Assembly: GCA_030539475.1 (NCBI GenBank)
Contig: JAUNRY010000031.1
Location: 1-13,863, forward strand
Length of the DNA: 13,863 nt
DNA from: Bacteroidia bacterium
GTDB lineage: Bacteria > Bacteroidota > Bacteroidia > Bacteroidales > Dysgonomonadaceae
Direction: 5' to 3'
A model generated the notes under the pieces. It did no database searches. It had not been told where the DNA came from and saw nothing but the letters and a program-made list of their open reading frames with translations. Below, piece after piece: positions 6,456 to 13,863 of the stretch. Each line of letters opens with the position of its first letter. The first letter of the stretch is position 1. A program made the translations under genes and the position numbers.

Positions 6456-9248
6456 TTACAATTTCTCCTTCAAAAACCTGCCCGTATGCGACTCCTTGCA
6501 TTTCACAACCGTTTCCGGCGTGCCTTCGCACACGATATTGCCGCCGGCTTTTCCGCCTTCGGGGCCGATATCGATAATGTGGTCGGCGCATTTAATGACT
6601 TCCATGTTGTGTTCGATAATTATAACCGTGTGCCCGCGTTCGATAAGCGCGTTGAAGGCGCTGAGCAGCGTTTTAATATCGTGAAAATGCAATCCCGTTG
6701 TCGGTTCATCGAAGATGAAAACGGTGGGTTCTGATTTTTCTTCACCCAGATAAAATGCCAGTTTCACGCGCTGATTTTCGCCGCCCGACAGCGTTGAGGA
6801 CGATTGGCCGAGTTTAATATACCCCAATCCCACATCCTGCAACGGCTTCATTTTCTTGGTGATTTTCTTTTCCGTCGTACCTTTTTGTGCGCCAAAAAAC
6901 TCGATTGCCTGGTTGATGGTCATTTCCAGTACATCGTGAATAGTAAAACCTTTGTACTCTACATCCAGAATTTCCGGCGAAAACCGTTTGCCGTGACACG
7001 ATTCGCATTCCAGCCGGATATCGGCCATAAACTGCATTTCCACCGTAATGGTTCCTTCGCCCTTGCACTCGTCGCACCGGCCGCCTTCCACGTTGAACGA
7101 GAAATGTGCCGGGGTGTAGCTCATTTGCTTCGCAAGCGGCTGTGCGGCAAAAAGTTTACGGATTTCGTCGTATGCCTTGATATACGTAACCGGATTGGAG
7201 CGGGTGGAGCGCCCGATGGGGTTCTGGTCAACAAACTCCACCGATTTGGCCAGTTTCAAATCGCCCGAAATGGAATTGAATTCTACTTGCTCCAACGGGC
7301 TTCCTTTGTAGTAATTATGCAACGCGTTGCTCAACACATCGTTCACGAGCGAAGATTTCCCCGAACCGCTCACGCCCGTAACCACGGTCATAACGTTGAG
7401 CGGAAATTTCACGTCGATATTCTTCAGGTTGTTTTGCCGCGCACCTTTCACCTCGATGTAGTTGTTCCATTTGCGGCGATGTTTCGGAACTTCAATTTTT
7501 TCTTCTCCCGTCAGGTATTTCACCGTGTAACTGTCGGTGTTTTTCACCAGTTCCGATACCTTTCCCTGATACATTACTTCGCCGCCGAGCCTTCCCGCTT
7601 TTGGGCCGATATCGAGAATATAATCCGCTGCGCGGATAATTTCTTCGTCGTGTTCCACCACCACAACCGTGTTGCCTAATTGTTGCAGTTGCTGCAACAC
7701 TTTGATAAGCAGGTGAGTGTCGCGTGAGTGCAACCCGATGCTCGGCTCATCCAAAATATACAGCGAGCCAACCAGGCTGCTCCCCAGCGACGATGCCAGG
7801 TTTATCCGCTGGCTTTCGCCCCCCGAAAGGGTGTTCGACAACCTGTTCAGTGTAAGGTAGCCCAATCCCACGTCGAGCAGAAACAGCAGGCGGTTGTTTA
7901 TTTCCGTCAACAGCCGCTCGGCAATGGCAGCATCGGTTTCGTTGAGTTGCAGGTTATCGAAAAAAGGCTTTAGCTCCGTTATGGGCAAAAGTACCAGTTC
8001 GCTCACGTTTTTGCCGCCTATTTTCACAAATCCGGCTTCCTTTTTCAATCGGGCGCCTTTGCAAACGGGGCAAACGGTTTTTCCCCGGTAGCGCGCCAGC
8101 ATAACACGATACTGGATTTTATACAGGTTTTCTTCCAGCATCTTGAAGAAATCGTTGATGCCGTAGATTCCTAAATTTTGTCGCCCGTTCCACAAAATGT
8201 CTTTTTCTTCGTCGTTCAAATCGTAGTACGCCCGGTGAATGGGGAAATCGGCCTTGTAGGCGTTGTGCACAAATTCCCGGCGCCATTCGCTCATTTTTTC
8301 GCCTTTCCAGCATTGCACGCACTCTTCCTGAACCGACAGGCTTTTGTCGGGGATTACCAGATTCTCGTCAATCCCGATTACTTTACCGAAACCTTCGCAT
8401 TTGGGACACGCGCCCACGGGGCTGTTGAAATTGAACATGAGTTCCGACGGCTCTTCAAACGTGATTCCGTCGGCTTCGAAACGGTTGGAAAAAGTGAAAG
8501 TTTCCGTGCCGTCTGGTGTCCAGAATCGAACGATGCACTCGCCTTTCCCTTCCAGAAATGCCGTTTCCACCGAATCCGACAAGCGGTTAATAACCGATTT
8601 GTCACCGGAACACGACAACCGGTCGATTACCAGCAAAACATCTTTCGCGTCCGGCATTTTCTTGTGCTCCAGCAACTCGTCTATTCTGTAAAAGGTATCG
8701 CCCACGTCCACGCGCGAGAAACCTTCTTTCATCAGGATATCGAGTTGTTCGGGCAACGTTCTGTCGTTCCGCAACTGAATGGGAGTGAGCACCGCCATAC
8801 GTGTGCCATCCCTGTATTCGAGCATTTTGGCAATCACGTCGCTCACGTTGTGTTTTTTTACTTCGGCGCCGGAAACGGGCGAAATGGTTTTGCCGATGCG
8901 GGCGAAGAGTAACCGCAGGTATTCGTAAATTTCGGTGGATGTGCCGACGGTTGAGCGCGGATTTCGGGTATTTACCTTTTGCTCGATAGCGATGGCCGGC
9001 GGAATGCCGTGAATGAAATCGCACTCGGGCTTGTTCATCCGGCCGAGGAATTGCCGCGCGTACGAAGAAAGGCTTTCCACATAGCGACGCTGGCCTTCGG
9101 CATACAGCGTATCGAAAGCCAAGCTCGATTTTCCGGAACCGGATAGTCCGGTAATAACGGTAAATGTATTTCGGGGGATAATTACGTCGATATTTTTTAA
9201 GTTATTGACGCGTACACCTTTAAGTTGTATTTGCTTTTCGCTGTTCAT
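6456..9248 (-). CDS. uvrA: Excinuclease ABC subunit UvrA
   Basis: Damage-recognition ATPase of nucleotide excision repair, acting with UvrB and UvrC. From the ATG at 9248 (MNSEKQIQLKGVRVNNLKNI) it has 930 residues, normal for UvrA. Two ABC modules are complete: Walker A GLSGSGKSS at 34-42 and GVSGSGKSS at 625-633; signatures LSGGESQR at 474-481 and LSGGENQR at 820-827; Walker B segments ILDEPSIGLH and IFDEPTTGLH. The C-terminal zinc finger is intact (Cys725, Cys728, Cys748, Cys751). The first zinc module keeps only Cys281/Cys284; the expected upstream CxxC is replaced by a FEADGITFEE stretch. The longer frame from a TTG at 9296 was rejected because that codon is the -33 box of the promoter. 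It converges on the CD225/DUF2752 operon with a 54-base gap. Confidence 0.96.
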   Translation of the reverse strand: MNSEKQIQLKGVRVNNLKNIDVIIPRNTFTVITGLSGSGKSSLAFDTLYAEGQRRYVESLSSYARQFLGRMNKPECDFIHGIPPAIAIEQKVNTRNPRSTVGTSTEIYEYLRLLFARIGKTISPVSGAEVKKHNVSDVIAKMLEYRDGTRMAVLTPIQLRNDRTLPEQLDILMKEGFSRVDVGDTFYRIDELLEHKKMPDAKDVLLVIDRLSCSGDKSVINRLSDSVETAFLEGKGECIVRFWTPDGTETFTFSNRFEADGITFEEPSELMFNFNSPVGACPKCEGFGKVIGIDENLVIPDKSLSVQEECVQCWKGEKMSEWRREFVHNAYKADFPIHRAYYDLNDEEKDILWNGRQNLGIYGINDFFKMLEENLYKIQYRVMLARYRGKTVCPVCKGARLKKEAGFVKIGGKNVSELVLLPITELKPFFDNLQLNETDAAIAERLLTEINNRLLFLLDVGLGYLTLNRLSNTLSGGESQRINLASSLGSSLVGSLYILDEPSIGLHSRDTHLLIKVLQQLQQLGNTVVVVEHDEEIIRAADYILDIGPKAGRLGGEVMYQGKVSELVKNTDSYTVKYLTGEEKIEVPKHRRKWNNYIEVKGARQNNLKNIDVKFPLNVMTVVTGVSGSGKSSLVNDVLSNALHNYYKGSPLEQVEFNSISGDLKLAKSVEFVDQNPIGRSTRSNPVTYIKAYDEIRKLFAAQPLAKQMSYTPAHFSFNVEGGRCDECKGEGTITVEMQFMADIRLECESCHGKRFSPEILDVEYKGFTIHDVLEMTINQAIEFFGAQKGTTEKKITKKMKPLQDVGLGYIKLGQSSSTLSGGENQRVKLAFYLGEEKSEPTVFIFDEPTTGLHFHDIKTLLSAFNALIERGHTVIIIEHNMEVIKCADHIIDIGPEGGKAGGNIVCEGTPETVVKCKESHTGRFLKEKL

Positions 9249-9266
9249 AAATTTCAATTCAACCTG

Positions 9267-9296
9267 CAAAGATAGTTGAATAATGAAAATTATCAA
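9267..9296 (-). promoter_or_regulatory. Bacteroidetes promoter for uvrA
   Basis: On the minus strand a TTG (9294-9296) and TATCTTTG (9267-9274) are separated by 19 bases, a good match to the phylum consensus, with the -7 ending 18 bases before the ATG at 9248. No SOS-type operator was recognised by eye. Confidence 0.6.
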
Positions 9297-9369
9297 TTAC
9301 AAATTTCAAATTACTAATGGAAAACGTTCTTTTGGCTTGATATATAAGCGTTCAATTCATGAAATTCTA

Positions 9370-9400
9370 TTTGATGGTTTGTTTTTTTGTTTTATCTTTG
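9370..9400 (+). promoter_or_regulatory. Bacteroidetes promoter for the toxin-antitoxin pair
   Basis: TTTG (9370-9373) and TATCTTTG (9393-9400) are separated by 19 bases, an exact consensus match. The ATG of the small gene follows 20 bases later. The inverted half-sites TTCAA and TTGAA at 9401-9414 sit on the expected start site and could be an operator, which would fit autoregulation, but this is only suggestive. Confidence 0.6.
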
Positions 9401-9420
9401 TTCAACCAATTGAATAGAAA

Positions 9421-9573
9421 ATGGAAACAACAACTAAACCCAAACCGAGAAAAAAGGCTGCTTCGCTTCCCCAAAAAGACAAGGAGCCGAAAAAACTTTC
9501 GCAATTCGGCAAAGCTATGTTGAAATACAAGGGCTGGGGCGAAATTGTGGATATGGAAGCCGTGTTGAAGTAA
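9421..9573 (+). CDS. Small basic protein, probable antitoxin partner of the PIN toxin
   Basis: 50-residue protein, METTTKPKPRKKAASLPQ at the start and QFGKAMLKYKGWGEIVDME near the end. The N-terminal half is Lys/Pro-rich and likely disordered; the C-terminal half could form an amphipathic helix able to wrap the toxin, as VapB C-termini do. It lacks an obvious DNA-binding fold (no recognisable AbrB, ribbon-helix-helix or Phd module) and is shorter than most VapB proteins (about 70-90). The antitoxin call rests on position: it ends 12 bases before a PIN-domain gene and directly follows a strong promoter. I do not recognise its family. Confidence 0.7.
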   Translation: METTTKPKPRKKAASLPQKDKEPKKLSQFGKAMLKYKGWGEIVDMEAVLK

Positions 9574-9585
9574 AATTATAATATT

Positions 9586-9993
9586 ATGCGGTGTTTGATT
9601 GATACCAATATTTTGGTTTTTGCCGTCATAGACAATTCCAATTTAGACGAAAATACTTCGGCCATTCTCAACAATTACGAGAATATTATTTACGTGAGCG
9701 CGATAAGTATTTTTGAAGCGTTGCATTTGTATGAGAACAAGCGCATTAAAACCAAATTTAAAAGCGCGGATGATTTTTTGCGAGCCATAGAAATTGATTT
9801 CAATCCACGCATTTTACACACCAAAGCTGAGCATTTCAACACGTATGCCCGTTTACCTGTGGTGGCAAAGCACAACGACCCCATAGACCGCGTTATTATT
9901 TCACAGGCCATTACCGAAAAACTCACGCTCATCAGTTCCGACCGGAAATTTCAACACTACAAAGAGCTGGATTTTATTTACAACCATCGCTGA
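9586..9993 (+). CDS. PIN-domain protein, VapC-type ribonuclease toxin
   Basis: 135-residue single PIN domain, the size of VapC toxins, which are Mg-dependent endoribonucleases often cutting tRNA or rRNA. Candidate acidic metal-binding residues are Asp6 (CLIDTNIL), Glu44 (ISIFEAL), Asp98 and Asp101 (HNDPIDRVIISQA) and Asp119 (ISSDRKF). The HxDPxDR box is typical of one large VapC-like group. The start MRCLIDTN is the usual N-terminus with beta-1 at once. It lies 12 bases after the small upstream gene, so both are likely co-transcribed from the promoter at 9370-9400. An 8-bp inverted repeat overlaps its stop codon. All key residues are present, so it looks active; the target RNA cannot be predicted. 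Confidence 0.87.
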   Translation: MRCLIDTNILVFAVIDNSNLDENTSAILNNYENIIYVSAISIFEALHLYENKRIKTKFKSADDFLRAIEIDFNPRILHTKAEHFNTYARLPVVAKHNDPIDRVIISQAITEKLTLISSDRKFQHYKELDFIYNHR

Positions 9994-10020
9994 ATTTTTG
10001 CTTGTAAAGAATAGCGATGG
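9984..10020. repeat. Inverted repeat over the PIN gene stop codon
   Basis: CCATCGCT (9984-9991) and AGCGATGG (10013-10020) are perfect 8-bp inverted arms around a 21-base loop, covering the last codons and TGA of the PIN gene. No T-run follows on either strand, so it is not a standard intrinsic terminator; it could stabilise the transcript end. Confidence 0.6.
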
Positions 10021-10024
10021 CTTA

Positions 10025-10080
10025 ACTGACCGTAGGGAGAAATCTATTGCGATGTTCAAACAACCACGATTTCATTCCAC
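10025..10080. repeat. Decayed REP-like intergenic element (possible)
   Basis: The stretch CTGACCGTAGGGAGAAATCT (10025-10044) resembles, from memory, one arm of a palindromic element scattered in intergenic regions of many Bacteroidetes (TTTCGACCGnAGGGAGAAATCT and its inverse). A weak second arm, GATTTC at 10068-10073 followed by ATTCC, pairs with GAAATC at 10039-10044. The copy is incomplete, so it is probably a remnant. Confidence 0.35.
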
Positions 10081-10102
10081 AGCAATTCTATTTCCGTATT
10101 AC

Positions 10103-10134
10103 TTCGCATCAAACCAAAAAAATAATTACTTTTG
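10103..10134 (+). promoter_or_regulatory. Bacteroidetes promoter for the antiporter-glycosidase operon
   Basis: TACTTTTG (10127-10134) matches TAnnTTTG; TTCG at 10103-10106, 20 bases upstream, is a three-of-four match to the -33 box. The ATG follows 28 bases after the -7. A perfect 10-bp palindrome TTCAATTGAA (10148-10157) lies in the leader. Confidence 0.5.
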
Positions 10135-10162
10135 TTAATCTATTCATTTCAATTGAACAACA

Positions 10163-12244
10163 ATGACAGATTATTTGTCCGATTTATCACACGAGTTTGC
10201 CCTGCCGTTTACCAATCCGGTGCTTGTTTTCTCGCTACTTCTGCTCATAGTTCTTCTGGCTCCGATGCTGCTCAAGCGGCTCAATGTGCCGAGTATTATC
10301 GGGTTGATTCTCGCGGGGGTAATTATCGGGCCGTTCGGCTTGAATTTTATTGATAGCGGCAACCAGGGGGTATCGATGTTTTCAACCATCGGGTTGCTGT
10401 ACATTATGTTCATTGTGGGGCTGGAGCTCGATTTGAACGAGTTTATCGCCAATAAAAACAAAAGCCTTGTTTTCGGCCTTTTTACGTTTATTATTCCGTT
10501 AGCCATAGGTTTCCCCGTTATTTATTATCTGCTGGGATACGGTTTCAACGCCAGTTTTCTCACTGCCAGCATGTTTGCAACGCATACGCTGGTAACTTAT
10601 CCCATTGTAAGCCGTTTGGGGGTTTCTAAAAATCAGGCGGTGGCCATTACGGTTGGCGGAACCATTCTGACCGATACGGCCGTGTTGATTATTCTGGCAC
10701 TTATTTTATCGAACAGCGGCGGCGGATTGGATTTCTCTTATTTGCTGAAGCTGCTCATTTCGCTGAGTGTTTTTTCCGTGATTGTTTTTCTGCTTATTCC
10801 GCGCGTTGCCAAACGTTTTTTCCAGAAAGCCGAGGGTGAGAAATACCTGCATTACATTTTTGTGCTTTTCGTGGTGTTTTTCTGCGGATTCCTGGCCGAA
10901 CTCGGCGGCATTGAGCCCATTATCGGCGCGTTTGCAGCGGGGTTGGCGCTGAACAGGCTGATTCCGCATACATCGGCGCTGATGAACAGGATTGAGTTTT
11001 TCGGGAACTCGCTTTTCATTCCCATCTTTTTAATTTCCGTGGGAATGATGGTGGATGTGTCGGTCATTTTCAACGGTATCGGAACGTTGGTAATTGCTTT
11101 TACGCTAACGCTGACGGCAATTTTCGGAAAATGGCTGGCTGCATTTTTCACCCAGGTGATTTTTAAGTATTCGAAAACGCAGCGAAATATTATTTTCGGC
11201 CTGAGCAGTTCGCATGCCGCCGCAACCATAGCGGTTATTATTGTGGGGTACAATGCCGGCATTCTGGACGTATATATCCTGAACGGAACAATTGTGTTGA
11301 TTTTGCTCACCTGCATTGTGGCATCGTTTGTTACACAACGCTCGGCCAAGCTGCTTGCCATTAGTGAAGAAAATGATCCGTTTGCAGAGTCGGGGCTGGG
11401 CGCGTTCGCGCAGGAAAAAATATTAGTTCCCATAGCCAATCCGTTTAATATTGGGCATCATGTGGAGCTGGCTTTGCTGATGAAAGACAAAAAGTCGGTA
11501 AATTCCGTTTCGTTGCTGGGGGTGGTGCTCAACAACGAAGAGGCCGAAAAAAACATTGTAAGTTTCCGAAAACAACTTCAGGATTTTGTGCAAAATGCCA
11601 CCGCCGCCGAAGTTGCAGTGGATATTATTACCACCATCGACCACAATACAGCCAGCGGAATTGTGCGCACGGCGCGCGAACTGATGACCGATATTGTGAT
11701 TCTGGGTTGGCCCGGAAGAACCGGCCTGCTGGAAAAGTTGCTGGGCGACAAGGTTGACCTGATTATTAAAAACGTGGATAAAAACATGTTTATCTGCCAC
11801 ATTGAGCAGAAATTAATTACGCACAAGCGTATTGTGGTTGTTTCGCCGCCGCTTGCCGAACTCGAAATAGGCTTTAACCTGTGGCTCGATAAAGTGGTGA
11901 AGATGTCGCAGGAATTGTCTCTTCCCATATTGCATTTAGGGCATCCCCATACGCAGGAAGTAATAGCGAAGCGAAAAAATACCGGCGCTCCGTTTACTTT
12001 CAAACCGTTTACCGATTGGCACAATCCCTTATCGTGCGGCGATCATATCAAGGAAGATGATATCATCATTTTTGTTTCTGCTCATCAGGGATACATTTCG
12101 CACATGTCGGTACTCGATAACTTGCCCACCCGTATCGAAGAGCGTTTCCCGCATCACAGCCGCATAGTGGTTTATCCCAAACAACGGATTGTGGGAGGCT
12201 TGCTCCACAGCGACGACTCTCTCTTTGTTCCGTCTAATTTTTAA
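10163..12244 (+). CDS. Cation:proton antiporter, CPA2 family, with Usp-like C-terminal domain
   Basis: 693-residue inner-membrane antiporter exchanging Na+ or K+ for H+. About residues 18-405 are membrane, with 11-13 hydrophobic segments. Family landmarks: RLNVPSIIGLILAGVIIGPFG in the second segment, LYIMFIVGLELDL, the ion-site helix TILTDTAVLII with Asp171, and SSSHAAATIAVIIVGYNAG around His351. Only one acidic residue occupies the core (Thr-Asp, where electrogenic CPA members have two acids), which may mean electroneutral exchange; this is inference. Residues ~418-693 are soluble and look like tandem universal-stress-protein folds: ILVPIANPFNIGHHVELALL from about 420 and IVILGWPGRTG near 511-521. 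The tail probably regulates transport. The start at 10163 fits the promoter. The next gene begins 3 bases after its stop. Confidence 0.9.
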   Translation: MTDYLSDLSHEFALPFTNPVLVFSLLLLIVLLAPMLLKRLNVPSIIGLILAGVIIGPFGLNFIDSGNQGVSMFSTIGLLYIMFIVGLELDLNEFIANKNKSLVFGLFTFIIPLAIGFPVIYYLLGYGFNASFLTASMFATHTLVTYPIVSRLGVSKNQAVAITVGGTILTDTAVLIILALILSNSGGGLDFSYLLKLLISLSVFSVIVFLLIPRVAKRFFQKAEGEKYLHYIFVLFVVFFCGFLAELGGIEPIIGAFAAGLALNRLIPHTSALMNRIEFFGNSLFIPIFLISVGMMVDVSVIFNGIGTLVIAFTLTLTAIFGKWLAAFFTQVIFKYSKTQRNIIFGLSSSHAAATIAVIIVGYNAGILDVYILNGTIVLILLTCIVASFVTQRSAKLLAISEENDPFAESGLGAFAQEKILVPIANPFNIGHHVELALLMKDKKSVNSVSLLGVVLNNEEAEKNIVSFRKQLQDFVQNATAAEVAVDIITTIDHNTASGIVRTARELMTDIVILGWPGRTGLLEKLLGDKVDLIIKNVDKNMFICHIEQKLITHKRIVVVSPPLAELEIGFNLWLDKVVKMSQELSLPILHLGHPHTQEVIAKRKNTGAPFTFKPFTDWHNPLSCGDHIKEDDIIIFVSAHQGYISHMSVLDNLPTRIEERFPHHSRIVVYPKQRIVGGLLHSDDSLFVPSNF

Positions 12245-12247
12245 ATT

Positions 12248-13765
12248 ATGCAGATTTTTCGTTATACATTGATTCCGTTATTTGCGCTGATATTGGTTGG
12301 GTGCGGCGTGTCGAAAACGGCACTTACAAGAACAGCCGACCCCACCCCCAAACGCGAGTTTCGCGGTGTATGGGTTCAAACGGCGTTTCAAGACCGATAC
12401 CGGAAGATGAACAGCGCCGCCATGAAACATTATCTGGCTGAAATGATCCGTGAGTTTGACGAAGCGGGCATCAACGCCGTAATTTTTCAGGTGCGCCCCG
12501 AGGCCGACGCGTTTTATCAATCGGACATAGAGCCGTGGAGCCGTTTCCTGACCGGAGTGCAAGGCAAAGCGCCCGACGACCCGACATTCGACCCGCTGGC
12601 ATTCCTCATCGACGAGTGCCACAAGCGCGGAATGGAACTGCACGCGTGGCTAAACCCTTACCGGGTGCAGGCCGGCGCGAACAGCCCCTTGGCGCCCAAT
12701 CATCTTTACAGGCGCGAACCCGAACGGTTTTTACAGTACGGCAACCAGTTGTTTTTCGACCCCGGCCTGCCCCAAAACCGCGGATATATCTGCGATGTGG
12801 TGCGCGATATCGTTTCGCGTTACAACGTGGATGCCATCCACATGGACGACTATTTCTACCCCTATCCCATTGCCGGAACGCCTTTCCCCGACGAACGCAG
12901 TTTTAACACGTATGCCGCATCACAAGGATTTTCTCCTTCGCAACGCGACGATTGGCGGCGCAACAACGTGAATTTGCTCATTCAACAGCTCAAATACACC
13001 ATTGCCGGCACAAAACCGTGGGTGCGATTCGGCATAAGCCCGTTTGGAATTTACCGCAACAAGCGCAACGACCCCAACGGAAGCGATACCAACGGGCTGG
13101 AAAACTACGGCGACCTCTATGCCGATATTAAACTGTGGGTGGAAAAAGGATGGATTGATTATAACCTGCCGCAACTTTACTGGGAAATAGGCCACGAACG
13201 TGCCGATTATACCACGCTGTTGCATTGGTGGAACGCCCATAATTTTGAGCAGCCGCTCTATATAGGGCAGGATTTGCAGCGCAGCATAGACAAAAACGAA
13301 CTCGACATTAAAATTCGCCAATCGCGCCAAATGTCGTTCGTGCACGGTAATTGCTATTGGTACGGCTATCTGGTGCTCGAAAATTCCGGCGGAGTTGCCA
13401 ACGCGCTTAAAACCACCTTGCATCGGACAAAAGCCCTGATACCCGCTTACACGCACATGCACAAAGGCCGGCCGGCAAGAGTGAAAAAGCTCACGCAGGT
13501 GTTTACCGAAGATATGCACTTTCTCACGTGGGAGCACCGCAAGCAGCCCCGAAATCCCGAAACGGCGCAGAAATTCGTCGTTTACCGTTTTCGCCGGGGC
13601 GAAAGCGTTGATATTGGCCGTGCCGAAAATATTGTAGCGGTAACCCCCGATAACTTTTTTGTACTGCCCTACGAAGGCGGAAGAAATGGCTACACCTATG
13701 CGGTTACGCCGCTGGATGCCTTTTGGAACGAGGGGAAACCGGCGCGGGTGAAAGTGAAACTCTGA
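12248..13765 (+). CDS. GHL10-family glycosidase lipoprotein (DUF187; DigH/YngK-like)
   Basis: 505-residue lipoprotein of the glycoside-hydrolase-like 10 family (PF02638). E. coli DigH of this family cleaves denuded peptidoglycan glycan strands, so an envelope glycan substrate is likely but not proven here. The signal peptide ends in LILVGC with lipidated Cys19. The TIM-barrel begins at FRGVWVQTAF (38-47), continues through FQVRPEADAFY, HAWLNPYRVQ and HMDDYFYPYP (198-207, candidate acidic site Asp200/Asp201), and LYWEIGHE with Glu313. Residues about 415-505 look like a fibronectin-III-type domain (KFVVYRFRRGE, YTYAVTPLDAFWNEG). It is 3 bases behind the antiporter gene, so surely co-transcribed; the functional link is not obvious. 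No key residue appears lost. Confidence 0.9.
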   Translation: MQIFRYTLIPLFALILVGCGVSKTALTRTADPTPKREFRGVWVQTAFQDRYRKMNSAAMKHYLAEMIREFDEAGINAVIFQVRPEADAFYQSDIEPWSRFLTGVQGKAPDDPTFDPLAFLIDECHKRGMELHAWLNPYRVQAGANSPLAPNHLYRREPERFLQYGNQLFFDPGLPQNRGYICDVVRDIVSRYNVDAIHMDDYFYPYPIAGTPFPDERSFNTYAASQGFSPSQRDDWRRNNVNLLIQQLKYTIAGTKPWVRFGISPFGIYRNKRNDPNGSDTNGLENYGDLYADIKLWVEKGWIDYNLPQLYWEIGHERADYTTLLHWWNAHNFEQPLYIGQDLQRSIDKNELDIKIRQSRQMSFVHGNCYWYGYLVLENSGGVANALKTTLHRTKALIPAYTHMHKGRPARVKKLTQVFTEDMHFLTWEHRKQPRNPETAQKFVVYRFRRGESVDIGRAENIVAVTPDNFFVLPYEGGRNGYTYAVTPLDAFWNEGKPARVKVKL

Positions 13766-13794
13766 ACGAAGTATTTCTGTAAAGTTGCTTTTCG

Positions 13795-13863
13795 GGTAAA
13801 AGTTTGCGAAATGTTGGCTTCAAAGTTTGTTTGAAAGGTAAAAGTTTGCGAAATGTTGGCTTC
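13795..13863 (+). repeat. Direct tandem repeat, 27-bp copies, 42-bp period, cut by window edge
   Basis: Bases 13795-13821 and 13837-13863 are identical over 27 bp (starting GGTAAAAGTTTGCG and ending GTTGGCTTC), separated by 15 bases. The 15 bases before the first copy share 9 of 15 positions with that spacer, so the unit is about 42 bp and decays to the left. It lies 29 bases after the glycosidase stop and may continue beyond the window. Confidence 0.8.

Noticed and set aside
6804..7679. 291-codon plus-strand open frame inside uvrA
   Set aside because: It is antisense to a conserved part of UvrA; its translation has no recognisable motifs and is rich in Phe/His/Arg, as expected from the complement of a coding strand.
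8178..8912. 244-codon plus-strand open frame inside uvrA
   Set aside because: Antisense shadow of UvrA with no domain signal or promoter of its own.
9249..9296. N-terminal extension of uvrA from a TTG at 9296
   Set aside because: The TTG coincides with the -33 box of the uvrA promoter; the ATG at 9248 gives the normal UvrA N-terminus.
13795..13863. CRISPR array
   Set aside because: Only two 27-bp copies with a 15-base spacer are seen; the spacer is too short, it is related to the sequence before the first copy, and no cas gene is present.

Overview
The window looks like ordinary chromosome from a member of the Bacteroidetes, most likely order Bacteroidales. The base composition is moderate. 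Seven sites match the Bacteroidetes sigma-factor -7 element (TAnnTTTG), each placed just upstream of a gene start or a candidate small RNA, and leaders are short without strong Shine-Dalgarno sites. The gene families also fit: a long PurF-like protein coupled to PhoH, GYF_2/CD225 membrane proteins, DUF2752, and a CPA2 antiporter with a Usp-like tail. I did not assign a species.

Layout. (1) 1-2883, minus strand: a PurF-like amidophosphoribosyltransferase followed, with an ATGA overlap, by a PhoH-family ATPase that runs off the left edge. (2) 3049-4380, plus: a dGTP triphosphohydrolase, divergent from the first pair. (3) 4381-4646: a 266-base gap with an AT-only perfect palindrome, then a full promoter followed about 45 bases later by a strong intrinsic terminator, which together would make a transcript of about 80 nt. 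(4) 4647-6401, plus: a tight four-gene membrane/envelope operon: small lipoprotein, GYF_2-CD225 protein, CD225 protein and DUF2752 protein. (5) 6456-9248, minus: uvrA, convergent with that operon and with its own promoter. (6) 9421-9993, plus: a very small basic protein and a VapC-type PIN-domain protein, a probable toxin-antitoxin pair with its own promoter. A hairpin lies over the toxin stop and a decayed palindromic intergenic repeat follows. (7) 10163-13765, plus: a cation/proton antiporter and, 3 bases later, a GHL10-type glycosidase lipoprotein. (8) 13795-13863: a 27-bp sequence present twice in perfect copies with a 42-bp period, cut by the window edge.

How they fit together. The left third has a nucleotide-metabolism theme (PRPP amidotransferase homologue, dGTPase). 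The rest mixes envelope functions (lipoproteins, CD225/DUF2752 membrane proteins, antiporter, peptidoglycan-type glycosidase) with DNA repair. All genes appear intact; only phoH is cut by the edge. I saw no tRNA, rRNA, transposase, phage gene or CRISPR array. The best leads for something undescribed are the promoter-terminator small-RNA candidate, the CD225/GYF_2/DUF2752 operon of unknown role, the toxin paired with a 50-residue partner I do not recognise, and the altered glutaminase site of the PurF-like protein.
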